Source: Nevskiaceae bacterium
GTDB lineage: Bacteria; Pseudomonadota; Gammaproteobacteria; Nevskiales; Nevskiaceae
Direction of reading: 5' to 3'
Assembly (NCBI GenBank): GCA_004297005.1
Contig: SCVA01000052.1
Location: forward strand, 19,700 to 83,699
Length of the DNA stretch: 64,000 nt
The notes under the pieces were generated by a model, which saw only the letters and a program-made list of their open reading frames with translations, ran no database searches and was not told the DNA's origin. The position numbers and the translations under genes were made by a program. Below, one piece after another: positions 8,604 to 17,243 of the stretch; the stretch's first letter is position 1, and each line of letters starts with the position of its first letter.

Positions 8604-10928
8604 ATGAGCGCCCATCCCCGCCGCCGCTTCGCGCCCGGCAGCCTGCGTCCGAAGCCGAGGCACACGGGCTGGCTGGCGTACGCGCCCGGGCGCGAGGAAG
8701 AGCCGCTGGCGCTGACTCCAGCCGAGCGCCAGCTCGCCGAGCTGTACGACGGCCAGCGCTCCGCAGCCGACATCCTCGAACGCGCTCGCCTTGAGTTGGG
8801 TATGCACCTCGATGCCGAGGCGCTGGAGCGCTTTGCCGCCGAGCTGGCGATGGCCGGCCTGCTGCAAGCCGGCCGAGAGGAGCCGCTGCCCTCGCCGCCG
8901 ATCAGCGACGTGCGCGGCGGCGCCTACGGCAGCCAGGCCATTCCACCCTCGACCATGCCGGGCTCGCTCGCCGGGCCGGGCCTGATGGGCAGCCTGCTGC
9001 GGCTGGTTACCGACCGCTCGACGCTGCGCTACAAGCGCTACCGGCAAGTGCCGACCCAGCCCTGGACGCGACTCGGCGCGCCGCTGATCGCGCCTCTGGC
9101 GAATCCCTTCGCGCTAATCGGCTGGCTGGCCGCTTGCCTGCTGCTGCTCTACGGGCTGTGGCGACAGCGGCTGGCGGTGTTCTCCGATCTCGGGAATCTG
9201 AGCGGCCCGGGCATGCTGGCGCTGAACCTGGCTCTGGGCTGGACCCTGGTGCACCTGGCGACGGTCTCGGCGCGGTCCGCCGCGATCAGCCGCTACGCCG
9301 GACTCAAGCCGAAGCTGGGCTTGATTCGCGGCATGTTTGGTCAGCCCATGCTCTATGTCGACAGCCGTGGTCCGGCCGAGGCCGGTGACCGCGCCACGCG
9401 TACCCGCATCGTCGGTGCCGGTCTGTCGGCGCCCCTGGTGTTGTTCACGCTGGCGGCGCTGACCTGGTTCTTGAGCCGAGGCAGCGCCAATGCGCTCAGC
9501 CCCTACAGCCTGGGGATCGGCTTCATCGCCCTGTTCGGCCTGCTGCTGCGCGCCAATCCGCTGCTGCGGCTGGATGGCTACTTCCTGCTCGCGCAATGGC
9601 TGGGCATCCCCAATCTGCGCGAGCAGGCGTTCACCGCCAGCAAGCAGCGGCGCGGCACCGGCTGGTCGCCAGCGCAGCGCAGCCTGCCCAGGCCGGCGCT
9701 CTACCTGTTCCGCGCGCTCGCGGTCGGCAATCTTTTGTTGCTGCTGGGCCTGATGCTGTTTCCGCTGCAAGCCCTGACGGCGCGCTATGGCGCCTTGGGT
9801 CTCATTCCGTTGATGGTGGTCTTGGGGGTAATCGTGACGCAGTCCTTCCGCAATGCGCGCTCCGGCGCCAGCAACCTCAATCTCGGCCAGTTGCAGCCGT
9901 CTCCCTGGTGGCGGCGCTCGAAGCGTTTCTGGGCGATCAGCCTGACTCTGCTGCTGCTGGCCTTCGTGCCCTACCGCTACCACCCCAGCGGCGACTTCCT
10001 GGTGCTGCCGGGCGACCGCGCCGACGTGCGCGCGCTCACCGCCGGCGATGTCCGCGAGGTGCTGGTGCAGGAGGGCGAGACGGTCAAGGCCGGGCAGGTG
10101 CTGGCGCGCATCGCCGCCGACGAGTCGCGCGCCCAGGTCGCGTCCGGCGAGGCCAGGCTGGCGCAGTTGCGCGCCGATCTCTCGTTGGCGGGCAAGGGCG
10201 GCAAGCTGGAGGAGGTCGAGGTCGCGCGCAGCGCGCTCGACACCGCCAGCAAGCGCGCCGAGGTGTCGGCGGCGCAGGCGCAGCGCGTGCAGGAAGCGTT
10301 CCGCCGCAAGTCGGTGACCGCCCAGGAGTACGACCGCGCGCGCGGTCAGGCCGATGTCGATAAGAAGGCCCTGGAGGAAGCGCGGCGCCGGCTGGAGCTG
10401 GTGAAGAGCCCGGCGGTCTCCGACCGCATCGCCGCCATTGAGGCGCAGATCCGCGACGTGCAGGCGCAACTGGTCTATCACCGCCAGCAGTTCGCCTACA
10501 CCGAGGTGAAGGCGCCGATCGCCGGCGTGGTGGTGTCCGGCTCGCTGCAGTTCGCGCGCGGCCAGTTTCTGAATCGCGGCGACCTGCTGGCGGTGATCGA
10601 AGACAGCCAGGAGCGCATCGCGGAAGTGCGCATCTCGGAGTCCGCGATCGGCGAGATCGCGCCGGGCAAGTCGGCGCGGGCGCGGGTCTGGGCCTTCCCG
10701 GCGTCGAGCTTTATGGGCGAGGTGCGGCGGATCGCGCCGGCCGCCGAAGCCGGCCCCTACGGCAAGGTGGTGCGGGTGCAGGTGGCGCTGGCCGACCCCG
10801 AGCACCGCCTGCTGCCGGGCATGACCGGCAACGCCAAGCTGCAGGGCGACTGGCACCCGGCCATCGTGGTGTTCAGCCGCGCCCTGCTGCGCTTCGTGTT
10901 CGTCGAGCTGTGGTCGTGGATTCCCTGA
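8604..10928 (+). CDS. PqqD-like / pseudo-M50 membrane domain / HlyD-type adaptor fusion
   Basis: 774 aa with three parts. Residues ~30-95 (LALTPAERQLAELYDGQRSA ... ILERARLELG) resemble a PqqD-like winged-helix domain. Residues ~150-450 are a multi-helix membrane region with the M50 (site-2 protease) layout: its LVHLATVSARSAA segment aligns with the usual HExxH helix, and NPLLRLDGYFLL matches the conserved LDGY motif. The Glu and second His of HExxH are absent, so proteolysis is unlikely. Residues ~470-760 form an HlyD adaptor: biotinyl-lipoyl halves (VREVLVQEGETVKAGQVLARI and VKAPIAGVVVSG) flank a long coiled coil. The role is probably an inner-membrane adaptor for the TolC channel just upstream. 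PqqD-like domains often bind peptide leaders, which suggests, without proving, a peptide cargo. Confidence 0.78.
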   Translation: MSAHPRRRFAPGSLRPKPRHTGWLAYAPGREEEPLALTPAERQLAELYDGQRSAADILERARLELGMHLDAEALERFAAELAMAGLLQAGREEPLPSPPISDVRGGAYGSQAIPPSTMPGSLAGPGLMGSLLRLVTDRSTLRYKRYRQVPTQPWTRLGAPLIAPLANPFALIGWLAACLLLLYGLWRQRLAVFSDLGNLSGPGMLALNLALGWTLVHLATVSARSAAISRYAGLKPKLGLIRGMFGQPMLYVDSRGPAEAGDRATRTRIVGAGLSAPLVLFTLAALTWFLSRGSANALSPYSLGIGFIALFGLLLRANPLLRLDGYFLLAQWLGIPNLREQAFTASKQRRGTGWSPAQRSLPRPALYLFRALAVGNLLLLLGLMLFPLQALTARYGALGLIPLMVVLGVIVTQSFRNARSGASNLNLGQLQPSPWWRRSKRFWAISLTLLLLAFVPYRYHPSGDFLVLPGDRADVRALTAGDVREVLVQEGETVKAGQVLARIAADESRAQVASGEARLAQLRADLSLAGKGGKLEEVEVARSALDTASKRAEVSAAQAQRVQEAFRRKSVTAQEYDRARGQADVDKKALEEARRRLELVKSPAVSDRIAAIEAQIRDVQAQLVYHRQQFAYTEVKAPIAGVVVSGSLQFARGQFLNRGDLLAVIEDSQERIAEVRISESAIGEIAPGKSARARVWAFPASSFMGEVRRIAPAAEAGPYGKVVRVQVALADPEHRLLPGMTGNAKLQGDWHPAIVVFSRALLRFVFVELWSWIP

Positions 10929-10970
10929 TGGCGATGGGTCTGCGCGCCATGACTACCGGAGCGCACCGCT

Positions 10971-11006
10971 CCTTCCCCCGCTTGCGGGGGAAGGTTGGGA
11001 TGGGGG
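10971..11006. repeat. GC-rich palindromic intergenic repeat (family A)
   Basis: Perfect arms CCTTCCCCCGC / GCGGGGGAAGG with a 2-bp centre, followed by GGTTGGGATGGGGG. Members of the same family occur at 20445-20537 (two copies, inverted), 31021-31057, 25349-25393 and 52641-52691. It sits between the HlyD fusion and the beta-propeller gene. Confidence 0.7.
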
Positions 11007-11031
11007 CGTGGCCCCTGCCATACAGCGCGCT

Positions 11032-12486
11032 ATGAGCGGCCTGCGCTTCGAGGACTTCCGCCTCACCTGCCGCAATGGCTTCGGTGACGGCTGGAATCAC
11101 TATGCCCACAGCATGGCGGTGTTCCGTGGCCGGGTGTACGTGGGCACCATGCGCGGCAGCTTCGCGGCGCTGAAGATCGGCGCGCCGGCGCCGGACCTCA
11201 AACCCTGGCCGATCGACAGCCCGGCCGATCTCTACAGCATCGACCGCCGCGCCGAGATCTGGGAGTACACACCGGAGACCGAGACCTGGCTGCGCGTCTA
11301 CCGCTCGCCGGAGGTGGTCGGCGTCAACGGCCGCGCCGGTGTGCCCAGCTACATCGGCTATCGCGGCATGACCGTGTTCCAGGGCGCTAGCGACAGCACG
11401 CCCTGCCTCTACGTCTCCACCTGGTCGCCGCATCTGGCGCACTCGCCGGACGTGCTGCGCAGCGAGGACGGCCGCCATTTCGCGCCGGTGGTGCGCCCAC
11501 CGTTCGGCCCGGCGGTGCGTGCCTGTCGCACCATCCAGCCCTTCGACGGCCGCGTGCACCTGAGCCCCACCGCCTCCGGCACCGCCAAGGGCTTCGTGCA
11601 GGACATCGGCTCGGAGGCGGTGATCTACGCCAGCGACGACCTCGCCCAGGGCGGCTGGACGCCCAGCAACCCCGAGGGCTTCGGCAACCCCGACAACGCC
11701 ACCATCTTCGAGATGGCGGTCTACGACGGCCATCTCTACGGCGGCACGGTGAACGCCGCCACCGGCGGCGAGCTGTGGAAGACCCGCGGCGGCAAGCCGC
11801 CCTACACCTGGACCAAGGTCTTCGACCGTGGCGCCGGCCGTGGCCTGCACAACGAAGTGATCGGCGCCATGTGCGAGTTCAAGGGCGCGCTCTACGTCGG
11901 CTGCGGGATCATCAACGGCGGCTACCACCGCGCGCATCGCATCGGCCCGGCCGCCGCCGAGCTGCTGCGGGTGTGGCCGGACGACAGCTACGAGGTGATC
12001 GTCGGCGAGTCGCGCATCACCGAGCAGGGCGCGAAAGTGCCGCTGTCCGGCTACTCGGCCGGCTTCGACAATCTGTTCAACGGCTACATCTGGCGCATGG
12101 CCGTGCACGAGGACCATCTCTACGCCGGCACCATGTCCTGGGCCAGCCTCTTGCCCTACCTGCCGCTGCACCGCTGGCCGGCGACGGTGGCCGGCCTGAT
12201 ACGCCACTGGGGCCTGGAGCGGCTCAGCGAGCTGGGCGGCTGCCAGCTCTGGCGCACAGCCGACGGCGTGCATTGGCAGCCGGTGAGCCGCGACGGCTTC
12301 GGCAACAAGTTCAACTGGGGCATCCGCACCTTCGGCTCGACCCCGCAGGGCCTGTTCGTCGGCACCGCCAATCCCTTTGGCCCACGGGTGGCGGTGCAGC
12401 GCAACGGCGCCTGGGAATACCGCGACAACCCGCGCGGTGGCTGCGAGGTCTGGCTGGGCCAGAACCCGCCGGGAGCAGGGATGTGA
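11032..12486 (+). CDS. Beta-propeller-like protein of unknown function
   Basis: 484 aa, no signal peptide. I do not recognise a named family. The sequence contains at least five variants of one ~50-80 residue unit built around a strand pattern M-x-V-x-x-G-x-L-Y-x-G-T: AHSMAVFRGRVYVGTMRG, IFEMAVYDGHLYGGTVNA, IGAMCEFKGALYVGCGII, IWRMAVHEDHLYAGTMSW and IRTFGSTPQGLFVGTANP. This is how kelch/WD-like propeller blades look. Blade ends carry ELWKT / QLWRT / EVWLG. The ATG (11032) is chosen over an upstream GTG (11008) that lies next to a repeat. Its stop overlaps the GTG of the sulfotransferase-like gene, so the two are coupled. A binding or lyase role is possible, but nothing in the sequence decides it. 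Confidence 0.7.
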   Translation: MSGLRFEDFRLTCRNGFGDGWNHYAHSMAVFRGRVYVGTMRGSFAALKIGAPAPDLKPWPIDSPADLYSIDRRAEIWEYTPETETWLRVYRSPEVVGVNGRAGVPSYIGYRGMTVFQGASDSTPCLYVSTWSPHLAHSPDVLRSEDGRHFAPVVRPPFGPAVRACRTIQPFDGRVHLSPTASGTAKGFVQDIGSEAVIYASDDLAQGGWTPSNPEGFGNPDNATIFEMAVYDGHLYGGTVNAATGGELWKTRGGKPPYTWTKVFDRGAGRGLHNEVIGAMCEFKGALYVGCGIINGGYHRAHRIGPAAAELLRVWPDDSYEVIVGESRITEQGAKVPLSGYSAGFDNLFNGYIWRMAVHEDHLYAGTMSWASLLPYLPLHRWPATVAGLIRHWGLERLSELGGCQLWRTADGVHWQPVSRDGFGNKFNWGIRTFGSTPQGLFVGTANPFGPRVAVQRNGAWEYRDNPRGGCEVWLGQNPPGAGM

Positions 12487-13400
12487 GCGCGACCGCGCCG
12501 CCACCCTTGTTCATCTTGGCCGCGCCGTTCTCCGGTGCGAGCTGGCTGGCCGGGGTGCTGGGCCGGCATCCGCGGCTGTATGCGCTGCCGCAGATCTTTC
12601 CCTGCATGGCCGACAGTGTCGGCGAACTGCTGGATCTGTTCGCGCTCAGCCAGCTCAGCCATGGCGATGGTCTGCGCCGCGCCGTCGCGCAGCTCGCGTT
12701 CGACGGCCAGGGCGAGGCGCAGATCGCCGCCGCCGACGCCTGGCTGGAAGCGCGGCGTGGCTGGAGCACGGCCGAACTGGTCGCCTGGCTGGCCGAACAG
12801 GTAGCGCCGCGACGCCTGGTGATTCCGGATGCGGAAATGCCGCTGCGTCCGCACGAGTTGCAGCGCTTTTGCGGCAGCTTGCCGCAGGCGCGCTGGCTGC
12901 ATCTCGTCCGTCATCCATGGAGCCAGGGCTGCCTGCTGGCCGCCTGGCTGCGCGAGCAGCTGTTCGTGCCGGTGGACTTCCGCGATCACGCGCAGACGCC
13001 GCCCTTGCCGGAGCCGCAACTGCCCTGGCTGCGCAGCAACCAGAACCTGCTGCTGGCCGCCGGCGATTGGCCTGCGGCGCAGTGGCGGCAACTGCACGGC
13101 GAGCGCTTTGACACCGACTTTGCCGGCAGCCTCGCCGGGCTTTGTGAATGGCTGGAACTGCCGCCGCTGGCGCGCGCCGATCTCGACGCCATGGCCGAGC
13201 CCGCCGACTGGCTCTATGCGCGGATGCCGGAGGGCCCCCTGCGTGGCGGGTTGGAGGCCGAAGTCTGGGCCGACTTCGCGCCCGAGCTGGAGGCGCTGGC
13301 GGCGCAGCCCCGGCTGGATGCGCCGCTGCCCTGGCGCCGCGATGGCCAGGGCTTTGCGCCGGAAGTGCGCGCGCTGGCCAAGCGCCTGGGCTATTCCTGA
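12483..13400 (+). CDS. Sulfotransferase-like protein
   Basis: 305 aa, GTG start overlapping the upstream TGA. The N-terminus PPLFILAAPFSGASWLAGVLGRHP resembles the PAPS 5'-phosphosulfate-binding loop of sulfotransferases, with FSGAS in place of the usual RSGTS/T. Residues ~135-150 (RWLHLVRHPWSQG) match the 3'-phosphate motif (LVRDP-like). Both elements are in the usual order, though the P-loop lacks the usual first basic residue. Family role: transfer of sulfate from PAPS to an acceptor hydroxyl or amine. Tight coupling to the propeller gene suggests a joint task. The substrate is unknown. Activity is less certain because of the divergent loop. Confidence 0.65.
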   Translation: MSATAPPPLFILAAPFSGASWLAGVLGRHPRLYALPQIFPCMADSVGELLDLFALSQLSHGDGLRRAVAQLAFDGQGEAQIAAADAWLEARRGWSTAELVAWLAEQVAPRRLVIPDAEMPLRPHELQRFCGSLPQARWLHLVRHPWSQGCLLAAWLREQLFVPVDFRDHAQTPPLPEPQLPWLRSNQNLLLAAGDWPAAQWRQLHGERFDTDFAGSLAGLCEWLELPPLARADLDAMAEPADWLYARMPEGPLRGGLEAEVWADFAPELEALAAQPRLDAPLPWRRDGQGFAPEVRALAKRLGYS

Positions 13401-13477
13401 GTTTTGATGGCGCGGGCGCGGAGTTTGCGCGGCGCTGGACGCGGGAAATGCAACAGAGCTTTGCCAGACTTAGTCCC

Positions 13478-15157
13478 ATGATCCTCACCACTCGCCGTGA
13501 ACTGTTGAAAGCGACCGCCGCCCTCGCCCTGGGTGGTGGCCTGTCTGCCTGTGGCGAGTCCACGCCTGCCGAGAGCGGTGTGAGCGACGCCGAACTGGAG
13601 GCGATCCCGCGCGCCCAGCCGCAGGCGCTCAGCCTGCCGGCGCTGGGCAGCGGCGACGCCGCTACGGTGTTTCCCTTCTCGGTGGCCAGCGGCGACCCTA
13701 GCGCCAATGGCGCGGTGCTGTGGACGCGGCTGAATCCGGAGCAGTTGCAGCCCGGGGTGGACCTGCTCTGGCAGATCGCCGAGGACGAGGCCTTTACCCG
13801 GCCGGTGGTGGCGGGCAGCCATTCGCTCGCCGGACTCGATCAGCGCCACGACGGCTGCATCAAGCTCGACACCGACGGGCTGTTGGAGTCCAACCGCTTC
13901 TACTACTACCGCTTCGCCTACGCCGGCACCTCTAGCCGGGTGGGGCGGCTGCGCACCCTGCCGCGCGAGGACGAGGCAGTGGAGCGCCTGAAGCTCCTGG
14001 TCACCTGCTGCCAGGACTACACCTTCGCCTACTTTCACGCCTTCGCCGAGATGGCCACGGTGGAGGCCGACTACCTGCTGCACCTGGGCGACTTCATCTA
14101 CGAGAGCGCCATCGCGCCACTGCGGCGGCTGCCGCTGCCCTCCGGCGCCAGCTATGCCAGCAGCCGCGAGGATCTGCTCACCATCTACCGCGCCCATCGC
14201 AGCGACGCCGACCTGCGCGCGCTGCTGGAACGCCATACCTTGCTCGCCACCTTCGACGACCACGAGTTCGCCAACGATCTCTACTTCGACGGCAGCCGGC
14301 CGCGCGGCCCCGACCATCCGCTGGACGACGACCCTGCGGCGATGAGCGCCTATGTGCGCGACGCGCTCGATGTCTGGTACCGCTATCTGCCGGTGCGGGT
14401 GCGCTACCGCCCGAAGGCGGCGTTCCCGGAGGTGATGCAGGTCGAACGCAGCTTCCGCTTCGGCCGCCTCGCCGAACTCGCGCTCACCGAGCTGCGCATG
14501 CAGCGCAGCCCGCATCCCTGCGGCGAAGGCAGTTTCGGCCAGCGGCAGCTGGTGCCGGAGAGCAGCTGCGAGGCGCGCCAGGACGCCGGCCGCACCCTGC
14601 TCGGGAGCACGCAGAAGCAATGGCTGCTCGACACTCTCAAAGGCAGTAGCGCGCAATGGCGGGTGCTGGGCCTGCCGATTCCGTTCTCGCCGATCCGCGC
14701 GCTTGCGCAGCCGCCGATGCTCTACGAGGTCGATCACTGGGATGGCTACACCGCCGAGCGCGCCGAGCTCTTGTCGGCGCTGAACGGCCTGCCCAATCTG
14801 GTGGTGCTGGCCGGCGATCTGCATGCCTTCGCCGCCGCCACTCTGCGCGACGGCTATCCCGACGGCCCGGCGGTGGGCGTCGAGTTCACCAGCAGCTGCG
14901 CCGCTGCCACGCCCATCGCCAGCCCGATCAACCTGCCGGCGACATTGTTTCTGCAGAGCCCGAGCATCGTGCTGAACAATCCGCACTTCGCGCTCTGGGA
15001 CGGTACCCGCAACGGCTGGCTGGAGGTGGAGTTCAGGCCCGAAGCTTGCACGGTGAGCATGCGGGCGATGCTGGCGCAGTTGCCGCTCGCCAATGCCTCC
15101 ACCGAGCTGGCGCGCTTCGAGGTGGCGGCCGGCAGTAGCGAGTTGCGGCGGCTCTGA
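13478..15157 (+). CDS. phoD: PhoD-like alkaline phosphatase (Tat-exported lipoprotein), copy 1
   Basis: 559 aa. The N-terminus MILTTRRELLKATAALALGG carries a twin-arginine motif (Arg6-Arg7), and LSAC (Cys25) gives a lipobox, so Tat export with lipid anchoring is likely. An N-terminal PhoD Ig-like domain (FPFSVASGDPSANGAVLWTRL) is followed by the metallophosphatase domain with HLGDFIYES, FDDHEFANDLYFDG and LAGDLHAF metal-binding motifs. PhoD enzymes hydrolyse phosphomono- and diesters in the periplasm using Ca/Fe. An in-frame ATG at 13448 is also possible, but the 13478 start places the Tat motif at the usual distance. A second, dissimilar PhoD lies at 47416-49065. Confidence 0.88.
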   Translation: MILTTRRELLKATAALALGGGLSACGESTPAESGVSDAELEAIPRAQPQALSLPALGSGDAATVFPFSVASGDPSANGAVLWTRLNPEQLQPGVDLLWQIAEDEAFTRPVVAGSHSLAGLDQRHDGCIKLDTDGLLESNRFYYYRFAYAGTSSRVGRLRTLPREDEAVERLKLLVTCCQDYTFAYFHAFAEMATVEADYLLHLGDFIYESAIAPLRRLPLPSGASYASSREDLLTIYRAHRSDADLRALLERHTLLATFDDHEFANDLYFDGSRPRGPDHPLDDDPAAMSAYVRDALDVWYRYLPVRVRYRPKAAFPEVMQVERSFRFGRLAELALTELRMQRSPHPCGEGSFGQRQLVPESSCEARQDAGRTLLGSTQKQWLLDTLKGSSAQWRVLGLPIPFSPIRALAQPPMLYEVDHWDGYTAERAELLSALNGLPNLVVLAGDLHAFAAATLRDGYPDGPAVGVEFTSSCAAATPIASPINLPATLFLQSPSIVLNNPHFALWDGTRNGWLEVEFRPEACTVSMRAMLAQLPLANASTELARFEVAAGSSELRRL

Positions 15158-15236
15158 GCGGCCGGCCAAGCGGCGGCGGCGCAAACCTTTTGTGCCCCTG
15201 CGCCATCGGAGGCTGGAACGTCCACCGGCCACCGCC

Positions 15237-15950
15237 ATGAAAAAAGCCCTGCTTGCCTTCGCCGCCACCATGACCCTGCTCAGCGTGCTTGCCTGGGCTG
15301 GCGCCAGCCAGATCGATATCCACCGCCTGGCCGGTGAGCTGGTGGTGCATGTCGATCATCGCCCGGTGCAGGTGGGCTCCGGCAAGCCGGCCAGCGTCGA
15401 GCGCACGGTACCGCCCTTCGAGCGCATCACGCTGCGCTCGGCCGAGAGTGTGGAAGTGCGGGTCGGCGGCAAGCCGAGCGTGAAAGTGAGCGGCGACGAC
15501 AATCTGCTGGAGCTGGTCGAAACCCGTGTCGAAGGCGACACCCTGGTGATCGAATCGCGCGGCTCCTACCGCACCAAGACGCCGCTGCTGGTGGAGGTGC
15601 AACTGCCCAGCCTGCGCCACTTCGCGCTCGACGGCAGCGCCGACGCCCGTCTCAGCGGCATCCGTGGCGAGCGCCTGGGCGTGGAGCTGAACGGCAGCGG
15701 CGACATCGAGGCCAGCGGCGAGGTGGGCGAGCTGGAAGTCGAAGTCAACGGCTCCGGCGACGCCGACCTCGGCGAACTGCGCGCGAAGCGCGTCGAGGCC
15801 GAACTCAATGGCAGCGGCGACATCGACGTCGCCGCCAGCGAGGAGCTGCGCGCCGAGATCAACGGCAGTGGCGACGTCCGTTACCGCGGCGCGCCGGCCA
15901 AGCTGCGCAGCGAGGTCAATGGCAGCGGTGATGTCGAGGCGGCCAACTGA
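15237..15950 (+). CDS. GIN-domain (DUF2807) repeat protein, secreted
   Basis: 237 aa. It has a signal peptide, MKKALLAFAATMTLLSVLAWAGA. Residues ~60-130 are beta-rich (FERITLRSAESVEVRVGG). The C-terminal half contains five repeats with the core NGSGD spaced ~17-22 residues apart (LNGSGDIEASG, VNGSGDADLG, LNGSGDIDVA, INGSGDVRYRG, VNGSGDVEAAN), the pattern of the head-GIN-domain DUF2807 family predicted to form a right-handed beta-helix. The location is probably periplasmic or surface. The family's function is not established; adhesin-like roles have been proposed. It starts 80 bp after phoD and ends in a tail-to-tail arrangement with terB. Confidence 0.85.
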   Translation: MKKALLAFAATMTLLSVLAWAGASQIDIHRLAGELVVHVDHRPVQVGSGKPASVERTVPPFERITLRSAESVEVRVGGKPSVKVSGDDNLLELVETRVEGDTLVIESRGSYRTKTPLLVEVQLPSLRHFALDGSADARLSGIRGERLGVELNGSGDIEASGEVGELEVEVNGSGDADLGELRAKRVEAELNGSGDIDVAASEELRAEINGSGDVRYRGAPAKLRSEVNGSGDVEAAN

Positions 15951-15973
15951 CCGCTGCCTCCGCTGCCGATGGG

Positions 15974-16420
15974 CTACTGGGCTTCCAGTAGCCTGAGCTT
16001 TTCGCGGATGAACACCTCGTGCGGCACGTAGATGAGGTCGGCCATGCGCCGCAGTAGCGCTTCCTCGTGGGCGTCCAGGCGCGCATCGGCATAGGCCACT
16101 TGCCAGAGCGCGCTCATCAGCCCGGCTTTCTGCTCGTGGCTGAACGTGTCGTTGACCCGCTTCACGGTGTCGTAGAGCGAGGTGGCGGCATCGACCTTGC
16201 GGTGGGCCTCGGCGATCAGCGTATCGAGCTGTTCGCCGCTCAGCTCATAGGCCTGTGCCAGGTGCTCGCGCACCACGGCCAGCTCGGCGTCCTGCACCTT
16301 CAGATCCGAGCGGGCGATCTCGATCAGCAGCTGCGCCACCACCAGGGCGGCGGATTGCGCGGTATGGGCGGATGCGGCACCGGATGCCGGGCCGAACAGG
16401 CGGCTGAGTAGGGATTTCAT
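15974..16420 (-). CDS. TerB-family tellurite resistance / DUF-type protein
   Basis: 148 aa. Residues ~25-145 are an all-helical TerB-like domain: AALVVAQLLIEIARSDLKVQDAEL, then SHEQKAGLMSALWQVAYADARLDAHEEALLRRMADLI, with the paired acidic D-x-x-x-D-x-x-E loops typical of the fold (possible metal or cation binding). It has no signal peptide, so it is cytoplasmic. Single-domain TerB proteins are widespread and are not by themselves evidence of tellurite resistance. It is encoded at the end of a minus-strand series of lipid-metabolism-like genes, 56 bp after the SDR stop. Confidence 0.82.
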   Translation of the reverse strand: MKSLLSRLFGPASGAASAHTAQSAALVVAQLLIEIARSDLKVQDAELAVVREHLAQAYELSGEQLDTLIAEAHRKVDAATSLYDTVKRVNDTFSHEQKAGLMSALWQVAYADARLDAHEEALLRRMADLIYVPHEVFIREKLRLLEAQ

Positions 16421-16476
16421 GCCGGGATTTTAAAGCGCTTCCCCCCCGTCCTCCCGCAGGAGCGGGGAACGGAGAG

Positions 16477-17235
16477 CTAGCGCGCGCCGTAGCCGCCATC
16501 CACCGCCAGCAGATGGCCGTGGATGTAGCGCGCCTCGTCGGAACAGAGCCAGACCGCCGCCTGCGCGACTTCCTCGGCGCTGCCGGCGCGGCCGGCGGGG
16601 TGCAGGGCGAGGGTGGCGTCGAGCTGTTCCGGGCTGCGCTCGATAAAGCGCGCGCCCATGCCGGCGTCGATCAGGCCAGGGCAGACGGCGTTCACGCGGA
16701 TGCCTCGGCCGGCATAGCTGAGCGCGGCCGACTTGGTGAGGCCGGCGAGCGCGTGCTTGCTGGTGGTGTAGGCGGCGCTCAGGCTGCCGCCGAGGCCAAA
16801 CACCGAGCAGTTGTTGACGATGCAGCCGCCGCCCTGTTCGAGCATCCAGCGGATCTGGTACTTCATCAGCAGGAAGTTGCCGTCGATATTGGTGCGCATC
16901 ACCCGCTGCCAGTCGGCTTCGTCGATCTCCGCCAGGGGCGTGCGCAGCGCGCTCTGGCCGGCGTTGTTGAAGGCGGCGTCGAGGCGGCCGAAGCGCGCGC
17001 GGACCGCCGCCAGCAGCGCCTGCACCTGGGCGGATTCGCCGATGTCGCAAAGCCAGGCCTGGGCCTCGCCACCGGCGGCGCGCACCGCCTGGGCGCTGCT
17101 CTCGGCGCGTTCCAGGTCGAGGTCGCAGAGGGCGATGCGATAGCCCTTGCGGGCGAATTCCAGACAGGCGGCCCGACCGATGCCGCCGCCACCGCCGGTG
17201 ATCAGGGCGACGCGCGTCGCCGTAGTGTCGGTCAT
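16477..17235 (-). CDS. SDR-family oxidoreductase
   Basis: 252 aa. The N-terminal ALITGGGGGIGRAACLEFA is the Rossmann cofactor motif, followed by CDLDLERAES (Asp after strand 2 favours NAD). NNAG is present, and the catalytic set is Ser in NNCSVFG plus YTTSK. The C-terminus reads HGHLLAVDGGYGAR, as in many 3-hydroxyacyl or alcohol dehydrogenases. The start at 17235 is chosen because upstream sequence in frame belongs to the neighbouring esterase gene in another frame. It lies 8 bp after the esterase stop, so the two are co-transcribed. Substrate unknown; the CoA-transferase two genes upstream suggests an acyl-CoA or carboxylic acid route. Confidence 0.82.
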   Translation of the reverse strand: MTDTTATRVALITGGGGGIGRAACLEFARKGYRIALCDLDLERAESSAQAVRAAGGEAQAWLCDIGESAQVQALLAAVRARFGRLDAAFNNAGQSALRTPLAEIDEADWQRVMRTNIDGNFLLMKYQIRWMLEQGGGCIVNNCSVFGLGGSLSAAYTTSKHALAGLTKSAALSYAGRGIRVNAVCPGLIDAGMGARFIERSPEQLDATLALHPAGRAGSAEEVAQAAVWLCSDEARYIHGHLLAVDGGYGAR

Positions 17236-17243
17236 GGATATTC

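Noticed and set aside
15974..16420. Tellurite-resistance operon
   Set aside because: Only a lone TerB-type gene is present; no terC, terD, terE or terZ neighbours.
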